Assembly: GCF_000376805.1 (NCBI RefSeq)
Contig: NZ_AQXT01000002.1
Coordinates: forward strand, 1,674,001-1,738,000
Origin: Henriciella marina DSM 19595
GTDB lineage: Bacteria; Pseudomonadota; Alphaproteobacteria; Caulobacterales; Hyphomonadaceae
Reading direction: 5' to 3'
DNA length: 64,000 bases
Numbering within the stretch: the first letter of the stretch is position 1; every line of letters starts with the position of its first letter. The position numbers and the translations under genes are program-made. This document shows, piece by piece, positions 8,082 through 17,175 of this stretch. Below the pieces are notes generated by a model. The model was not told where the DNA came from. It was given only the letters and a program-made list of their open reading frames with translations, and searched no databases.

Positions 8082-9046
8082 TCGTAATCATCCCACTGGC
8101 TGCCATGCAGGGTGCGCCGCAGCAGGCCATCGTCGGTAGGTGAATACCCGTCGATCAGATAGGCGATCTGGCGGGCAAGCTCATCGCGCACTTCATAAGG
8201 CACTTCCATGGGGTGGAAGTGGCTGGCGCCCGGGCGTTCGCGCAGGACCAGTTCGCGATAGTGCGCCATCATCAGATTGGTGACCTTGTTCGTCATGACC
8301 GGCTTGATGTTCGGCCGGATGACGACGATCGGGGTCTGCGCTTTCTGGATTTTCTTCAGCGCGCCCCAGGGCTGATTGCGCTGCGATGAAAATGTCGCCG
8401 ACTCCCAGGCAGGATCACAGCTCAGACGAACAACAGGTTTGCCATCCTTGGAGGTCGCCTCCTGAAAGCCGTCGACGAGATAGTCGGTCAGGAAAGGCTC
8501 ACGCCAGCCCTTGAAGGCGCCCTTGCCATGATAGGCCTCATAGGCGGCTTCGCGGCTCGCAAACTCGGGACGGCGCCGCTTTGCCTGCCGCGACATCTGG
8601 TTCGACTGACGAACGAATGGCAGGACATGGAGCCAGAAATAAAAGCGCGGGTTGAGGATGACCGGATCAACAAGGACAAGGCCAGCAACAAGGTCTGGCC
8701 GTTTGCCCGCCACCAGAAGCGACACGCAGCCGCCCATGGAATGCCCGCCGAGGACGACAGGGCCCTTCGCTTCCTTTTCAAGGAACTCGATCACATCATC
8801 GCGGTACACATGCCAGGACTTCAGGGTTTTCGGGTCCGACGGCAGATCCGTTCGTCCGTGGCCGCGCATATCCAGCGCCGCAACGCGGTGGCGCTCCCCC
8901 AGCGGGGCGAGCAACGCCTTGTATGTCATCGCATTGAAGCCGGTCGCATGCAGCCAGAGGGCCGACATGTCTTTCGAGGCGTCTCCGAAATGAACGGACG
9001 CATGCGTCCCGTCGGACACTTCTGTTTTACGGCGATGCATCATCAT
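8078..9046 (-). CDS. Alpha/beta hydrolase
   Basis: Serine hydrolase of unknown substrate. The nucleophile elbow is GGHSMGG (S103). An oxyanion region (WLHATGFNAMTY) and the DMRGHGRTDLP loop near residue 60 are present, and the likely catalytic His lies in GASHFHPMEVP. Length 322 aa is within the family. The start ATG 9046 begins a run of Met codons (MMMHRR), so the true start may be one of the following codons. Neighbouring thioesterase and hotdog genes suggest ester or thioester turnover. Confidence 0.85.
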   Translation of the reverse strand: MMMHRRKTEVSDGTHASVHFGDASKDMSALWLHATGFNAMTYKALLAPLGERHRVAALDMRGHGRTDLPSDPKTLKSWHVYRDDVIEFLEKEAKGPVVLGGHSMGGCVSLLVAGKRPDLVAGLVLVDPVILNPRFYFWLHVLPFVRQSNQMSRQAKRRRPEFASREAAYEAYHGKGAFKGWREPFLTDYLVDGFQEATSKDGKPVVRLSCDPAWESATFSSQRNQPWGALKKIQKAQTPIVVIRPNIKPVMTNKVTNLMMAHYRELVLRERPGASHFHPMEVPYEVRDELARQIAYLIDGYSPTDDGLLRRTLHGSQWDDYD

Positions 9047-9182
9047 CTGGACGGACGAGTGCCCCTTTTCCCAATCAGCAAAGGCGAGTCTGAACCCAGC
9101 CCCGAAGCCTTGTAAAGTTAAACCGCTTGCGGCGACTGCTCACGAGTGCGGGCGTGTTGCCAATCTGTTGCGTTCTCGCCTT

Positions 9183-9521
9183 TTAGCCAGCGTCGAGGCG
9201 GAAGATCGCGGTCGATCTGAGATGAAGGCCCGCGGCCGAGGAAAGCTCCGCCCCCATGAATAGGAGCGTGCGTGTCTGGCGGTCGATATGGCTTTTGATT
9301 TCGCCCTCGCCGTCACTGAAAACCGTTCCGGTCACATCATTGCTGACAGAGACCAGTCGGGCATCTGCAGTCCCACTTTGCGCCGCTGCGTGCTGTTCCA
9401 GCGCGCGAATGGACAGGGCGGCAAGCGCCGCGGCATCCAGCTTGCCGGCTAAAAATCGCGCATGGCCGAGCGTCTCGATCGAAAGCTCCGGCAGCGCGTT
9501 TGTGTGTTCACTGAGTGTCAT
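9183..9521 (-). CDS. Small hotdog-fold (PaaI-like) protein
   Basis: A 112-residue protein whose C-terminal half (GEGEIKSHIDRQTRTLLFMGAE, interrupted here only by quotation length, then LHLRSTAIFRL) has the strand pattern of PaaI-type hotdog thioesterases. The N-terminal catalytic loop of that family is not visible, so it may be an inactive or divergent member. No clear ribosome binding site precedes ATG 9521. Identification is by pattern only. Confidence 0.5.
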   Translation of the reverse strand: MTLSEHTNALPELSIETLGHARFLAGKLDAAALAALSIRALEQHAAAQSGTADARLVSVSNDVTGTVFSDGEGEIKSHIDRQTRTLLFMGAELSSAAGLHLRSTAIFRLDAG

Positions 9522-9624
9522 GGCCCCGTGCTAAGCTGAGCGCGCGGCGATGAAAAGACCTGTCGCAACGCGATCATGTGTGGGGGCTGGCCGTGCGCCT
9601 TAATTGGCGCAGGGAAAGGCCAGA

Positions 9625-10053
9625 TCAGGCAACAGCGCTATCGCGGCCGGTTTCCGGTACACTTTCGGTATTTTCAAAGAGGTCTGCCAGCAGCGCTGAT
9701 TCGCTTCTGGAAAAGTGCGACCCGAAGCTTGCCCCGGTGGCGGCCATGATTTCGGCGACGGCCTTGTGGCCAAGCCCAAGCTTGTGAAGGCGGGAAACCA
9801 TATCCAGAGCCACATGGCGGCGCCCGCCCGGCGTTTGCTCGATGAGACGCGCAATTGAGCCGGTTGGCGTTTTTTCCTCACGAGCCGTGATGACAGACAA
9901 GCGGCGCATTTCCGGAAATTCAGCAAAAACCGTTTCGATCATTTCGCTGCCCTGACGCTCTGCGGCATTGAGCACGATGCCAATGGCGCGGCGCGCCGTG
10001 GCCTCATCTATGTCGGCACGCTTGGCCGTCTCATCGATCAGGGCGTTCAGCAT
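9625..10053 (-). CDS. Hypothetical helical protein (DUF2267/DUF2780-like)
   Basis: A 142-residue soluble protein. The N-terminus (ADIDEATARRAIGIVLN) has the pattern of DUF2267/DUF2780-type helical repeats, in which a small domain containing DEATARRAI recurs; I cannot confirm membership. No signal peptide or membrane segment. The ribosome site AAGGA lies seven bases before ATG 10053 and is part of a hairpin (10057-10098). It is a single gene flanked by argS downstream in genome order and the hotdog gene. Confidence 0.6.
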   Translation of the reverse strand: MLNALIDETAKRADIDEATARRAIGIVLNAAERQGSEMIETVFAEFPEMRRLSVITAREEKTPTGSIARLIEQTPGGRRHVALDMVSRLHKLGLGHKAVAEIMAATGASFGSHFSRSESALLADLFENTESVPETGRDSAVA

Positions 10054-10056
10054 GGG

Positions 10057-10098
10057 TGTTTCCTTTCGGCCGCTCGGTTGAGCCGACTGTAGGAAACA
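10057..10098 (-). promoter_or_regulatory. 5' UTR hairpin sequestering the Shine-Dalgarno site
   Basis: In the minus-strand transcript UGUUUCCU (10098-10091) pairs perfectly with AGGAAACA (10064-10057), which contains the ribosome site. Between them UCGG/CCGA and CUC/GAG can pair around an AACC loop, giving about 15 base pairs in all with small interior loops. AUG follows three bases after the stem. This is the arrangement of an RNA thermometer or translational attenuator; function is inferred. Confidence 0.5.
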
Positions 10099-10225
10099 GC
10101 CATTGCGCGAAGGTTACCGCAAGGCGGTCGGGGTCTCCAGAAAGGCAGGTTTCAGCCTGACATGGGCGACCAGTGCGTTAAGAAACCGGGGCGATCTGTT
10201 AACCAGCTGCGCGGGATGCCTGAGC

Positions 10226-11989
10226 CTACATCCGTTCCGGCGCTTCAATACCGAGGATGGAGAGTCCGGCTTCCAGCTGCTTGAGCACAGCCTCGCAGAG
10301 ACCAAGGCGCGAGGCGCGAAGGGCTGCATCGTCTTCATTAGCAATCGGATGAGCGGCGTAAAGCGCGCTGAATGCCTGGGCGAGCGAATAGACATGCTCA
10401 CACAGGATGTGTGGCTGGCGCTTGGCGTGGGACTGCTCCAGCGCATTTGCAAACCCGTCCAGCGCCAGGACAAGCGCGCGCTCTGTCTCGCCCTCGATAC
10501 GAATGTCACCCGGCGCATTCCCGGCCTCTCTGGCCCGGCGCAGCAGCGACTTCATCCGCACAGCCGCATAGAGAAGATAAGGGCCGGTCTTGCCCTCAAA
10601 GCTGGTAAACCGCTCAAGATCGAAGACGTAATTGGTCGTGCGGACGTTCATGAGGTCGGCGAAACGCAAGGCCGCGCGCGCGACAAGTGCGGCGATCCTT
10701 GCGCGTTCTTCTTCTCCGATATCGCCGGATAGACCCGCTTCGCCAATCCGCTTTTCAGCCTCTTCAAGGGCCATGCGGTTGAGATCCGCCAGGCGAAGGA
10801 TGCCGCCCTCGCGCGTCTTGAATGGCTTGCCGTCCGTGCCGTTCACTGTGCCGAAGCCGATATGCTCCATGCGGTCCTCAGCCATGAGGCCTGCCATGTC
10901 GGCGGCGCGGAAGACCTGTTCGAAGTGCAGCGCCTGACGCTGGTCGACGACATAGAGCATCCGGTCCGGATGCAGGGTCTCAACCCGGTCAACAACGGTC
11001 GCGAGGTCGGTCGCGTGATAGCCGGTCCCGCCGCGCGAATTGATGACCATGAAAGGCGGCATCTCTTTCTTGTCGCTCTCGCGTGCGACATCGATGATCC
11101 ATGCCCCATCATCCATCTTGGCGAGGCCCTTTTCCTTCAGGTCCTCAACCATACCCGGGATCAGCTGGTCGACATCGCTTTCGCCTTTCCAGAGATCGAA
11201 CTCGACCCCCAGGAATGCGTAATCGATCTTCAGCGCTTCGACCGAAACATTGATGAAGTGGCGCAGCAGCGCGCGGTAGCCGGGGTGTCCTGCCTGCATC
11301 TCTGCCACGGCGAGCTGGCTCGCTTCATTGCGGACAGGGTCAGCCTTCGCCTTGGCAGATGCCTGTGGATAGAGGCGGCCAAGATCCTCGATCGTGACCG
11401 GCGGCTCTTCAGGATAAGGTCCGGAAAAGTCTGGGCGGAAATAGATGAGATCGGGCTGTTCGGCGAGAAGCTCTGTAATGAGGTGGCCCATCTGGAGACC
11501 CCAGTCGCCAAGGTGCGCATCACCTGTCACATCGTCGCCAAGGAAGCGGAAAAGACGGCAGAGTGTGTCGCCGATGACCGCAGAGCGAAGGTGGCCCACA
11601 TGCATCGGCTTTGCGACGTTCGGGCCGCCGAAGTCGAAAATGACCTTTTCCGGCTTGGCGACGATGCCGCCGCCCGCCTTGTCGTCGGCGCGCACGCCCT
11701 CTGCCTGCTGCGACAGGGCCTCTGACGTCACGCGAATATTGAGGAAACCGGGGCCGGCCACATCGACACGCTCAATCGCGCTGTCGCCCTCGACCCTTGC
11801 GACGATCTTGGCGGCAAGGTCACGCGGCACAAGGCCGTTTGATTTCGCCGCGCCCATGCAGCCATTGCACTGAAAGTCGGCAAGTTCCGGCCGGTCGGAG
11901 CGGCGCACAGCGCCCCAGCGGCTCTCAAAGCCCTCGGCTTCGAAGGCCTCCGCGAAGACCTTCGACAAATGGGTAATCATATCCATCAT
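10226..11989 (-). CDS. argS: Arginyl-tRNA synthetase
   Basis: Class I aminoacyl-tRNA synthetase charging tRNA-Arg. Features in order: the ArgS-specific N-terminal domain (1-110), the HIGH motif as HVGH (130-133) followed by LRSAVIGD, the catalytic Rossmann fold, and an anticodon-binding helical C-terminus ending IEAPERM. The KMSKS loop is degenerate ([10 protein letters not shown]), as usual in ArgS. Length 587 is typical. The start is MMDM; either ATG 11989 or ATG 11980 could be used. A lipoprotein gene lies 24 bp upstream on the same strand and is probably co-transcribed. Confidence 0.97.
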   Translation of the reverse strand: MMDMITHLSKVFAEAFEAEGFESRWGAVRRSDRPELADFQCNGCMGAAKSNGLVPRDLAAKIVARVEGDSAIERVDVAGPGFLNIRVTSEALSQQAEGVRADDKAGGGIVAKPEKVIFDFGGPNVAKPMHVGHLRSAVIGDTLCRLFRFLGDDVTGDAHLGDWGLQMGHLITELLAEQPDLIYFRPDFSGPYPEEPPVTIEDLGRLYPQASAKAKADPVRNEASQLAVAEMQAGHPGYRALLRHFINVSVEALKIDYAFLGVEFDLWKGESDVDQLIPGMVEDLKEKGLAKMDDGAWIIDVARESDKKEMPPFMVINSRGGTGYHATDLATVVDRVETLHPDRMLYVVDQRQALHFEQVFRAADMAGLMAEDRMEHIGFGTVNGTDGKPFKTREGGILRLADLNRMALEEAEKRIGEAGLSGDIGEEERARIAALVARAALRFADLMNVRTTNYVFDLERFTSFEGKTGPYLLYAAVRMKSLLRRAREAGNAPGDIRIEGETERALVLALDGFANALEQSHAKRQPHILCEHVYSLAQAFSALYAAHPIANEDDAALRASRLGLCEAVLKQLEAGLSILGIEAPERM

Positions 11990-12013
11990 GACCGTTTCCG
12001 GAAAATTGGCGTG

Positions 12014-12577
12014 TCAGCTACCGGCGTCGAGACGATACCGGCGGCCTTCACGATTGAAGGCGAGCTGCTCGTCTGTGAGGTCGAAGCCAACGACAATCTC
12101 AAAGTTGGAGCCCGAAATCGTGTCATCTGCGCGTGGCACGATAATGTCCTGGATGACTTCCTGGCGGCCATCGAGCGGCCCACCAGAGAAATTGGCGTCG
12201 ACGGTAAAATACTGTTTCGCAAGCACTTTTGCGCTGCGCCGTGTTACTGCCACCCAGTAACGGTACTGGTGCGAATTGGATGTCGCCTGCGGGCCCTTAC
12301 CGAAGGCGAAGTCCACTTCAAGCTCGGCGCGAAGCGGCTGGTCATCGACATAGCGGCAGATCAGATTCACGCCAGTGATCTCACCGGTATAGGCAATATT
12401 GCTGTAGACTTGGCTTTCGCCTGTCGTCTCGACGATGCGAGAAGCGTCGTACAAGGCCGCTGCTGGTGGGCATGGCCCGGCATTCTGGCGCGAATCGAGC
12501 GCCCGCGAGAGAGGGTTGCTTCCGCAAGCCGCGAGCAACATTCCGGCAGCAAGTACAGCTATAACGCGCATATTCAT
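12014..12577 (-). CDS. Predicted lipoprotein, unknown function
   Basis: A 187-residue protein starting [20 protein letters not shown], a clear signal peptide with lipobox LAAC (Cys18). The mature part has a pattern of beta-strands ([26 protein letters not shown] segments) without a family I can name. A much longer open frame runs upstream to 12835 but would lie over ispH on the other strand, and the signal peptide fixes the start at 12577. It is 24 bp upstream of argS and divergent from ispH. Surface or periplasmic role likely. Confidence 0.75.
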   Translation of the reverse strand: MNMRVIAVLAAGMLLAACGSNPLSRALDSRQNAGPCPPAAALYDASRIVETTGESQVYSNIAYTGEITGVNLICRYVDDQPLRAELEVDFAFGKGPQATSNSHQYRYWVAVTRRSAKVLAKQYFTVDANFSGGPLDGRQEVIQDIIVPRADDTISGSNFEIVVGFDLTDEQLAFNREGRRYRLDAGS

Positions 12578-12688
12578 GCCTTGTGGTCTTGGCCTCGACG
12601 GCGAGGCTGTCCATGTAAGGGGTGCAGTGTTACCGGGCACCAGCAAATGGCGCAACGCCCCATCTGCGTCGTGTGCAGGAGGATTATT

Positions 12689-13639
12689 ATGGACCGCCAA
12701 AAACTGCAGATCAGGCTCGCCGCCCCGCGTGGCTTCTGTGCCGGTGTCGACCGCGCCATCCAGATCGTCGAGGAAGCCCTCGGCAAGTGGGGCGCGCCTG
12801 TCTATGTGCGCCATGAAATCGTGCACAACCAACACGTCGTCTCGCGGCTGGAATCGCTCGGCGCTGTCTTCGTCGAAGAGCTCGATGACTGCCCGCCGGA
12901 CCGGCCGGTCGTCTTTTCAGCGCATGGCGTACCAAAGGCGGTGCCCGCCGAAGCCGAACGCCGCAACCTCGTTTATGTCGACGCGACGTGCCCGCTTGTC
13001 TCAAAGGTCCACGTCGAAGCCGAGCGCCACCATAAGGCGGGCAAGGAAATCGTCCTGATCGGCCATGCCGGTCACCCGGAAGTCATCGGCACGATGGGCC
13101 AGCTTCCCGATGGCGCGATCAGCCTGATCGAGACAGAAGAAGACGCCCAGGCCTTTGAGCCCAAAGACTCTGCCAACACCGCGTTCGTTACCCAGACGAC
13201 CCTGTCGGTCGATGACACGGCCAGCATTGTCGCCATTCTGCAGGACCGCTTTCCCGGCATCGCGACCCCGCACAAGGAAGACATCTGCTACGCAACGACC
13301 AACCGCCAGGAAGCGGTGAAGGCGATGGCGACGGGCTGTGACCTCTTCCTCGTCATCGGCGCAGAAACATCCTCCAACTCCAAACGCCTCGTCGAGGTTG
13401 CCCTCCGGGCCGGCGCGACAGATTCCCGGCTGGTTGCCAGCGCCGCGGATGTGGACTGGGACTGGTTCGACGGCGTCGGAACGCTCGGGCTGACCGCTGG
13501 TGCGTCTGCCCCTGAAGACCTCGTCCAGGGCCTCATAGCCGCCTGCCGCGCCCGCTTCGACATCGAGGTCGAGCACGTCACGACAGCGAAAGAGACAGTG
13601 ACCTTCAAACTGCCGCGCGTGCTCACTGCCGAAGTCTAG
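12689..13639 (+). CDS. ispH: 4-hydroxy-3-methylbut-2-enyl diphosphate reductase
   Basis: Last enzyme of the MEP isoprenoid pathway; a [4Fe-4S] protein making IPP and DMAPP. The three cluster cysteines are visible: C17 ([10 protein letters not shown]), C101 (DATCPLV) and C200 ([10 protein letters not shown]). H43 in HEIVHN and H79 in SAHGVP match known active-site positions, with the TTNRQ motif after C200. Start ATG 12689 is fixed by AGGAGG six bases upstream and by the N-terminal cysteine motif, although the frame is open further upstream. Length 316 aa is typical. Confidence 0.97.
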   Translation: MDRQKLQIRLAAPRGFCAGVDRAIQIVEEALGKWGAPVYVRHEIVHNQHVVSRLESLGAVFVEELDDCPPDRPVVFSAHGVPKAVPAEAERRNLVYVDATCPLVSKVHVEAERHHKAGKEIVLIGHAGHPEVIGTMGQLPDGAISLIETEEDAQAFEPKDSANTAFVTQTTLSVDDTASIVAILQDRFPGIATPHKEDICYATTNRQEAVKAMATGCDLFLVIGAETSSNSKRLVEVALRAGATDSRLVASAADVDWDWFDGVGTLGLTAGASAPEDLVQGLIAACRARFDIEVEHVTTAKETVTFKLPRVLTAEV

Positions 13640-13698
13640 GGCTTGCGACTCTCGCTCGCGCGCGTAGAACCCGCGCCAGAAGCGCGAAGAGGCCCGAC

Positions 13699-14991
13699 AT
13701 GATTGAACGTTATTCCCGCCCTGAGATGACCGCGATCTGGTCGCCTGAAAGCAAGTACGGCATCTGGCTGGGGATCGAGACGCTCGCTGCCGAAGCCATG
13801 GAAGAGCTGGGCCAGATCCCTGAGGGGACCTCCGCGACGGTTCGCGAAAAGGCAAGCTTCGAAGTCGCCCGCATCGATGAGATCGAAGCCGAGGTAAAGC
13901 ACGACGTCATCGCCTTCCTGACCAATGTGGCCGAACATGTGGGCGAGCCTGCGCGCTTCCTTCACAAGGGCATGACATCATCGGATGTGCTCGACACCTG
14001 CCTGAATGTGCAGCTGGTACGGGCCTCCGATCTTCTTCTGAAAGGCATGGACCGCGTTCTTGCCGCCCTTAAAAAGCGCGCCGAAGAGCACAAGTACACG
14101 CCAAAGATCGGCCGTAGCCACGGCATCCACGCGGAGCCGACAACGTTCGGCGTCACGCTCGCCACCTTCTATGCGGAGTTCGCACGTGGCCGTGAGCGCC
14201 TCGTCGCCGCCCGCAAGGAAGTCGCGACCTGCGCCATTTCCGGCGCTGTCGGCACGTTCGCCAATATCGATCCGCGCGTTGAGGAACATGTCGCCGAGAA
14301 ACTTGGTCTCGCCGCAGAGCCCGTCTCGACGCAGGTCATCCCGCGTGACCGCCACGCCATGTTCTTTGCGACCCTGGGCGTCATCGCGTCTTCGGTAGAG
14401 CGCCTTGCAACGGAAATCCGCCACCTTCAGCGCACCGAAGTGCTTGAGGCCGAGGAGTTTTTCTCCAAGGGCCAGAAGGGCTCAAGCGCCATGCCGCACA
14501 AGCGCAATCCGGTGCTGACCGAAAACCTGACTGGCCTTGCCCGGCTTATCCGCTCGGCGGTCTATCCGGCGATGGAAAATGTTGCCCTCTGGCATGAACG
14601 CGACATCTCGCACTCATCGGTTGAGCGCGGCATCGGACCGGACGCGACCATCCACCTGGACTTTGCGCTTCACCGGCTTGCTGGCGTCGTCGAAAATCTG
14701 CTGATCTATCCAGACCGTATGATGTCAAACATGATGCGTCTCGGCGGCCTGCATAACTCACAGCGCGTCCTGCTGGCCCTCGTTGAGGCCGGTGTCAGCC
14801 GTGAGGGATCCTACAGCCTCGTCCAGCGCAATGCGATGAAGACCTGGGCCGGCGAAGGAGCCTTCCTCGATCACCTCAAGGCTGACCCCGAAGTGACAGC
14901 AAAGCTCACCGATGAAGAGCTAGAGGCCCTGTTTGATCTTGATTACCATTTTAAACGCGTCGACGTGATCTTCAGTCGTGTCTTCGACTAG
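13699..14991 (+). CDS. purB: Adenylosuccinate lyase
   Basis: Purine biosynthesis enzyme acting at two steps: releasing fumarate from SAICAR and from adenylosuccinate. The fumarase/aspartase signature GSSAMPHKRNP is near residue 260, GRSHGIHAEPTTFG near 137 carries a catalytic-site histidine, and the N-terminus MIERYSRPEMTAIWS is typical. Length 430 aa is standard. GAAGAGG precedes ATG 13699. A strong bidirectional terminator follows. Confidence 0.97.
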   Translation: MIERYSRPEMTAIWSPESKYGIWLGIETLAAEAMEELGQIPEGTSATVREKASFEVARIDEIEAEVKHDVIAFLTNVAEHVGEPARFLHKGMTSSDVLDTCLNVQLVRASDLLLKGMDRVLAALKKRAEEHKYTPKIGRSHGIHAEPTTFGVTLATFYAEFARGRERLVAARKEVATCAISGAVGTFANIDPRVEEHVAEKLGLAAEPVSTQVIPRDRHAMFFATLGVIASSVERLATEIRHLQRTEVLEAEEFFSKGQKGSSAMPHKRNPVLTENLTGLARLIRSAVYPAMENVALWHERDISHSSVERGIGPDATIHLDFALHRLAGVVENLLIYPDRMMSNMMRLGGLHNSQRVLLALVEAGVSREGSYSLVQRNAMKTWAGEGAFLDHLKADPEVTAKLTDEELEALFDLDYHFKRVDVIFSRVFD

Positions 14992-15018
14992 GCCTCCGCT
15001 TCAGATGCGCACCAGACA

Positions 15019-15050
15019 AAAAGCCCTCATCGCACGATGAGGGCTTTTCT
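15019..15050. terminator. Bidirectional terminator between purB and the AGCS symporter gene
   Basis: AAAAGCCCTCATCG (15019-15032) and CGATGAGGGCTTTT (15035-15048) are perfect inverted repeats. The A-run and T-run let it work in both directions between two convergent genes. Confidence 0.9.
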
Positions 15051-15080
15051 CTTGAAGAAGCTGAATAGGACCGCTGCGCC

Positions 15081-16523
15081 CTATTGAGTTTCTGCAGGCC
15101 CGCCCGGACGTTCGGTCAGCTGCCACGCCGACCTGTCGATATCGAGATCGGCGAACTTGTCCGGGTCGAAGACCGGGATTTTCACGCCCGCTTTCCGCTG
15201 TGCATCGAAATCGTTCATGATGCGCAGACCAATCGGGAAAAGGAGGGCAACCGCGAACAGGTTCACCATCGCGAGAAGTCCCATGGTCACATCGCTGAAA
15301 CTCAGCACGTCGCCAAGCTGGATCGTCGAACCAAGCAAGACAAAACCGATCACCATGAAACGGTAGACATAGACCGCGACCATGTTGTCCGGGATGTAAT
15401 AGTCCACTGCGTTCTCACCGAGATAGTAGGAGTACATGATCGAGGAGAAGGCGAAGAGGAAGAGCGCAAAAGCGATGAAATATTCCGCCCAACCGCCGAC
15501 ATGATCAGCCAATGCGAGTTGGGTCAGCACGCCTTGGACGTCATCATCGACGCCGATATAGGACTGGGTGGACAGAATGATGATCAGCGCCGTCACCGTG
15601 CACATGATGATCGTATCGATGAACACAGACAGAGACTGCACCATGCCCTGCTGGGCCGGGTGCTCGACATAGGCAGCTGCCGCCACATTTGGCGCAGAGC
15701 CGAGGCCGGCTTCGTTCGAGAAAAGTCCGCGATTGACGCCCATCATGATCGCCCCGCCGATGCCCCCGGCGACCGCTTCATTGAAGCCGAACGCGCTCAT
15801 CACGATGGTCGACAGTGCGCCCGGGATCTGCGGAATATGGGTGAGCAGCACATAGAGGCCGAGCAGCGCATAGAAGACCGCCATCACCGGCACGATGATC
15901 TCAGCGACGCTTGCGATCCGGCGGACGCCGCCGAAGATCACAATGCTGACCACGACGCCGAGGCCGATCCCCGACCAGAGGCGCGGCGCGCCAAAGGCCG
16001 AATCGATCGAGCTGGTGGTCGCAAAGCTCTGGAAGCAGATGAAGGCGAAACCGAAGGTGACAAGCAGCAGCAGGGAATAGACAAAGCCGAGAACGGGTCC
16101 CGCCTTGCCAAGCTTTTTACCGAGACCATGCTTGATGTAATAGGCCGGCCCGCCCCGGAAATCGCCATTCGGCTCTTTCTGTTTGTAGACCTGCGCGAGC
16201 GTACATTCGAAATAGCTGGTCGCCATGCCGACAAGGCCAACAATCCACATCCAGAAGATCGCGCCCGGCCCGCCCAGCGCTAACGCCGCTGCGACACCGG
16301 CGATATTGCCGCCGCCAACCCGTCCGGCGACGGACAGTGCCAATGCCTGAAAGGATGACGGTTGGTCCGTTTCGTGCTGGAAGCCTTGTCCAAGGACGGA
16401 AAACATGGACCCGAACAGCCTGAACTGTACCCCTCTGGACCAGATGGTGAAAATGAGACCCAGCGGAATGAGAACGGCGATGAGAATCTTGCCGTTGATG
16501 AGGTCGTTCAGAAAATCCAGCAT
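15081..16523 (-). CDS. Alanine/glycine:cation symporter (AGCS family)
   Basis: Inner-membrane Na+/H+-coupled amino-acid importer of the AGCS (AlsT/DagA) family. Ten or more hydrophobic helices are evident. Family motifs include SVAGRVGGGNIAGVAAAL (about residues 64-81), FRGGPAYYIKHGL and GVNRGLFSNEAGLGSAPN. Length 480 is typical. The C-terminal tail is soluble and rich in charged residues. It is a single gene on the minus strand, convergent with purB across a shared terminator. Substrate (alanine or glycine) is by family. Confidence 0.93.
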   Translation of the reverse strand: MLDFLNDLINGKILIAVLIPLGLIFTIWSRGVQFRLFGSMFSVLGQGFQHETDQPSSFQALALSVAGRVGGGNIAGVAAALALGGPGAIFWMWIVGLVGMATSYFECTLAQVYKQKEPNGDFRGGPAYYIKHGLGKKLGKAGPVLGFVYSLLLLVTFGFAFICFQSFATTSSIDSAFGAPRLWSGIGLGVVVSIVIFGGVRRIASVAEIIVPVMAVFYALLGLYVLLTHIPQIPGALSTIVMSAFGFNEAVAGGIGGAIMMGVNRGLFSNEAGLGSAPNVAAAAYVEHPAQQGMVQSLSVFIDTIIMCTVTALIIILSTQSYIGVDDDVQGVLTQLALADHVGGWAEYFIAFALFLFAFSSIMYSYYLGENAVDYYIPDNMVAVYVYRFMVIGFVLLGSTIQLGDVLSFSDVTMGLLAMVNLFAVALLFPIGLRIMNDFDAQRKAGVKIPVFDPDKFADLDIDRSAWQLTERPGGPAETQ

Positions 16524-16599
16524 GCGAACCCTGTTCCCGTTATTACAGTCTCGTCATAGACAGCTGCGCCGCCGGTTACAAACTGCCAGACCAGCGCGT

Positions 16600-17058
16600 A
16601 TGATCGCCCTCCTGATTATGGTGCCGGTCTGCTCAGCGAGTGCCGAGGCCCCGGTCAAACTGGTCAATTTCACGGCGGACTGGTGCACCTCCTGCCGGGT
16701 GCTGGAGCCAAAACTCTCGCGCGCCCTCGAAAGTGTGACCAATGCCGATGTCGAGCTCGTTACCATTGACCTCACCCACCTTCGTTCCGGCAGCGACAGC
16801 CGGCAAGCGACCATCGATGCGTCAGAGGCGCTCTTGCGCTTTCACAAGGCTGAATATCTCTGGGACTGGTATGGCGGCTATACCGGCATGGCGGTGATGA
16901 TTGCGTCCGATACCGGCGAACCCATCAGCTGTGTCGACAAGCGCCATTCCATCGAAATGATCGAGAATCGGCTTCAGCTGGCTGATGTCCTCGCGCGGCG
17001 GGCTGCGCCTGGCAGCAGACGGCCCGATGGCGCCGATTGCCCCCCGCCCCTGCGCTGA
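16600..17058 (+). CDS. Secreted thioredoxin-like protein
   Basis: About 152 residues with a hydrophobic leader (MIALLIMVPVCSASA) and a thioredoxin active site CTSC in NFTADWCTSCRVLEPK, resembling the C-terminal domain of DsbD. It should act on periplasmic disulfides. The downstream half contains DWYGGYTGMAVMIA where a cis-Pro loop would normally lie; a clear cis-proline is not obvious, so activity is uncertain. Start ATG 16600 was taken because the frame upstream is basic and overlaps the AGCS gene; the few arginines just before it would, however, make a good n-region. Confidence 0.65.
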   Translation: MIALLIMVPVCSASAEAPVKLVNFTADWCTSCRVLEPKLSRALESVTNADVELVTIDLTHLRSGSDSRQATIDASEALLRFHKAEYLWDWYGGYTGMAVMIASDTGEPISCVDKRHSIEMIENRLQLADVLARRAAPGSRRPDGADCPPPLR

Positions 17059-17175
17059 TTTTGCAACGCTGCGCCCCCGTGCGCAGGCAAGCCATTCATA
17101 GAGCCTTCACCCTGCCGCAATTAGACGCATGATGCGCTGGCATTCCCGCCCTGCGCCCATGAAGGAAGGACTGAA

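Noticed and set aside
15084-16283. 399-codon plus-strand open frame
   Set aside because: It lies antisense to the AGCS transporter; composition is Asp/His/Arg/Glu-rich, as expected from a transporter's complement.
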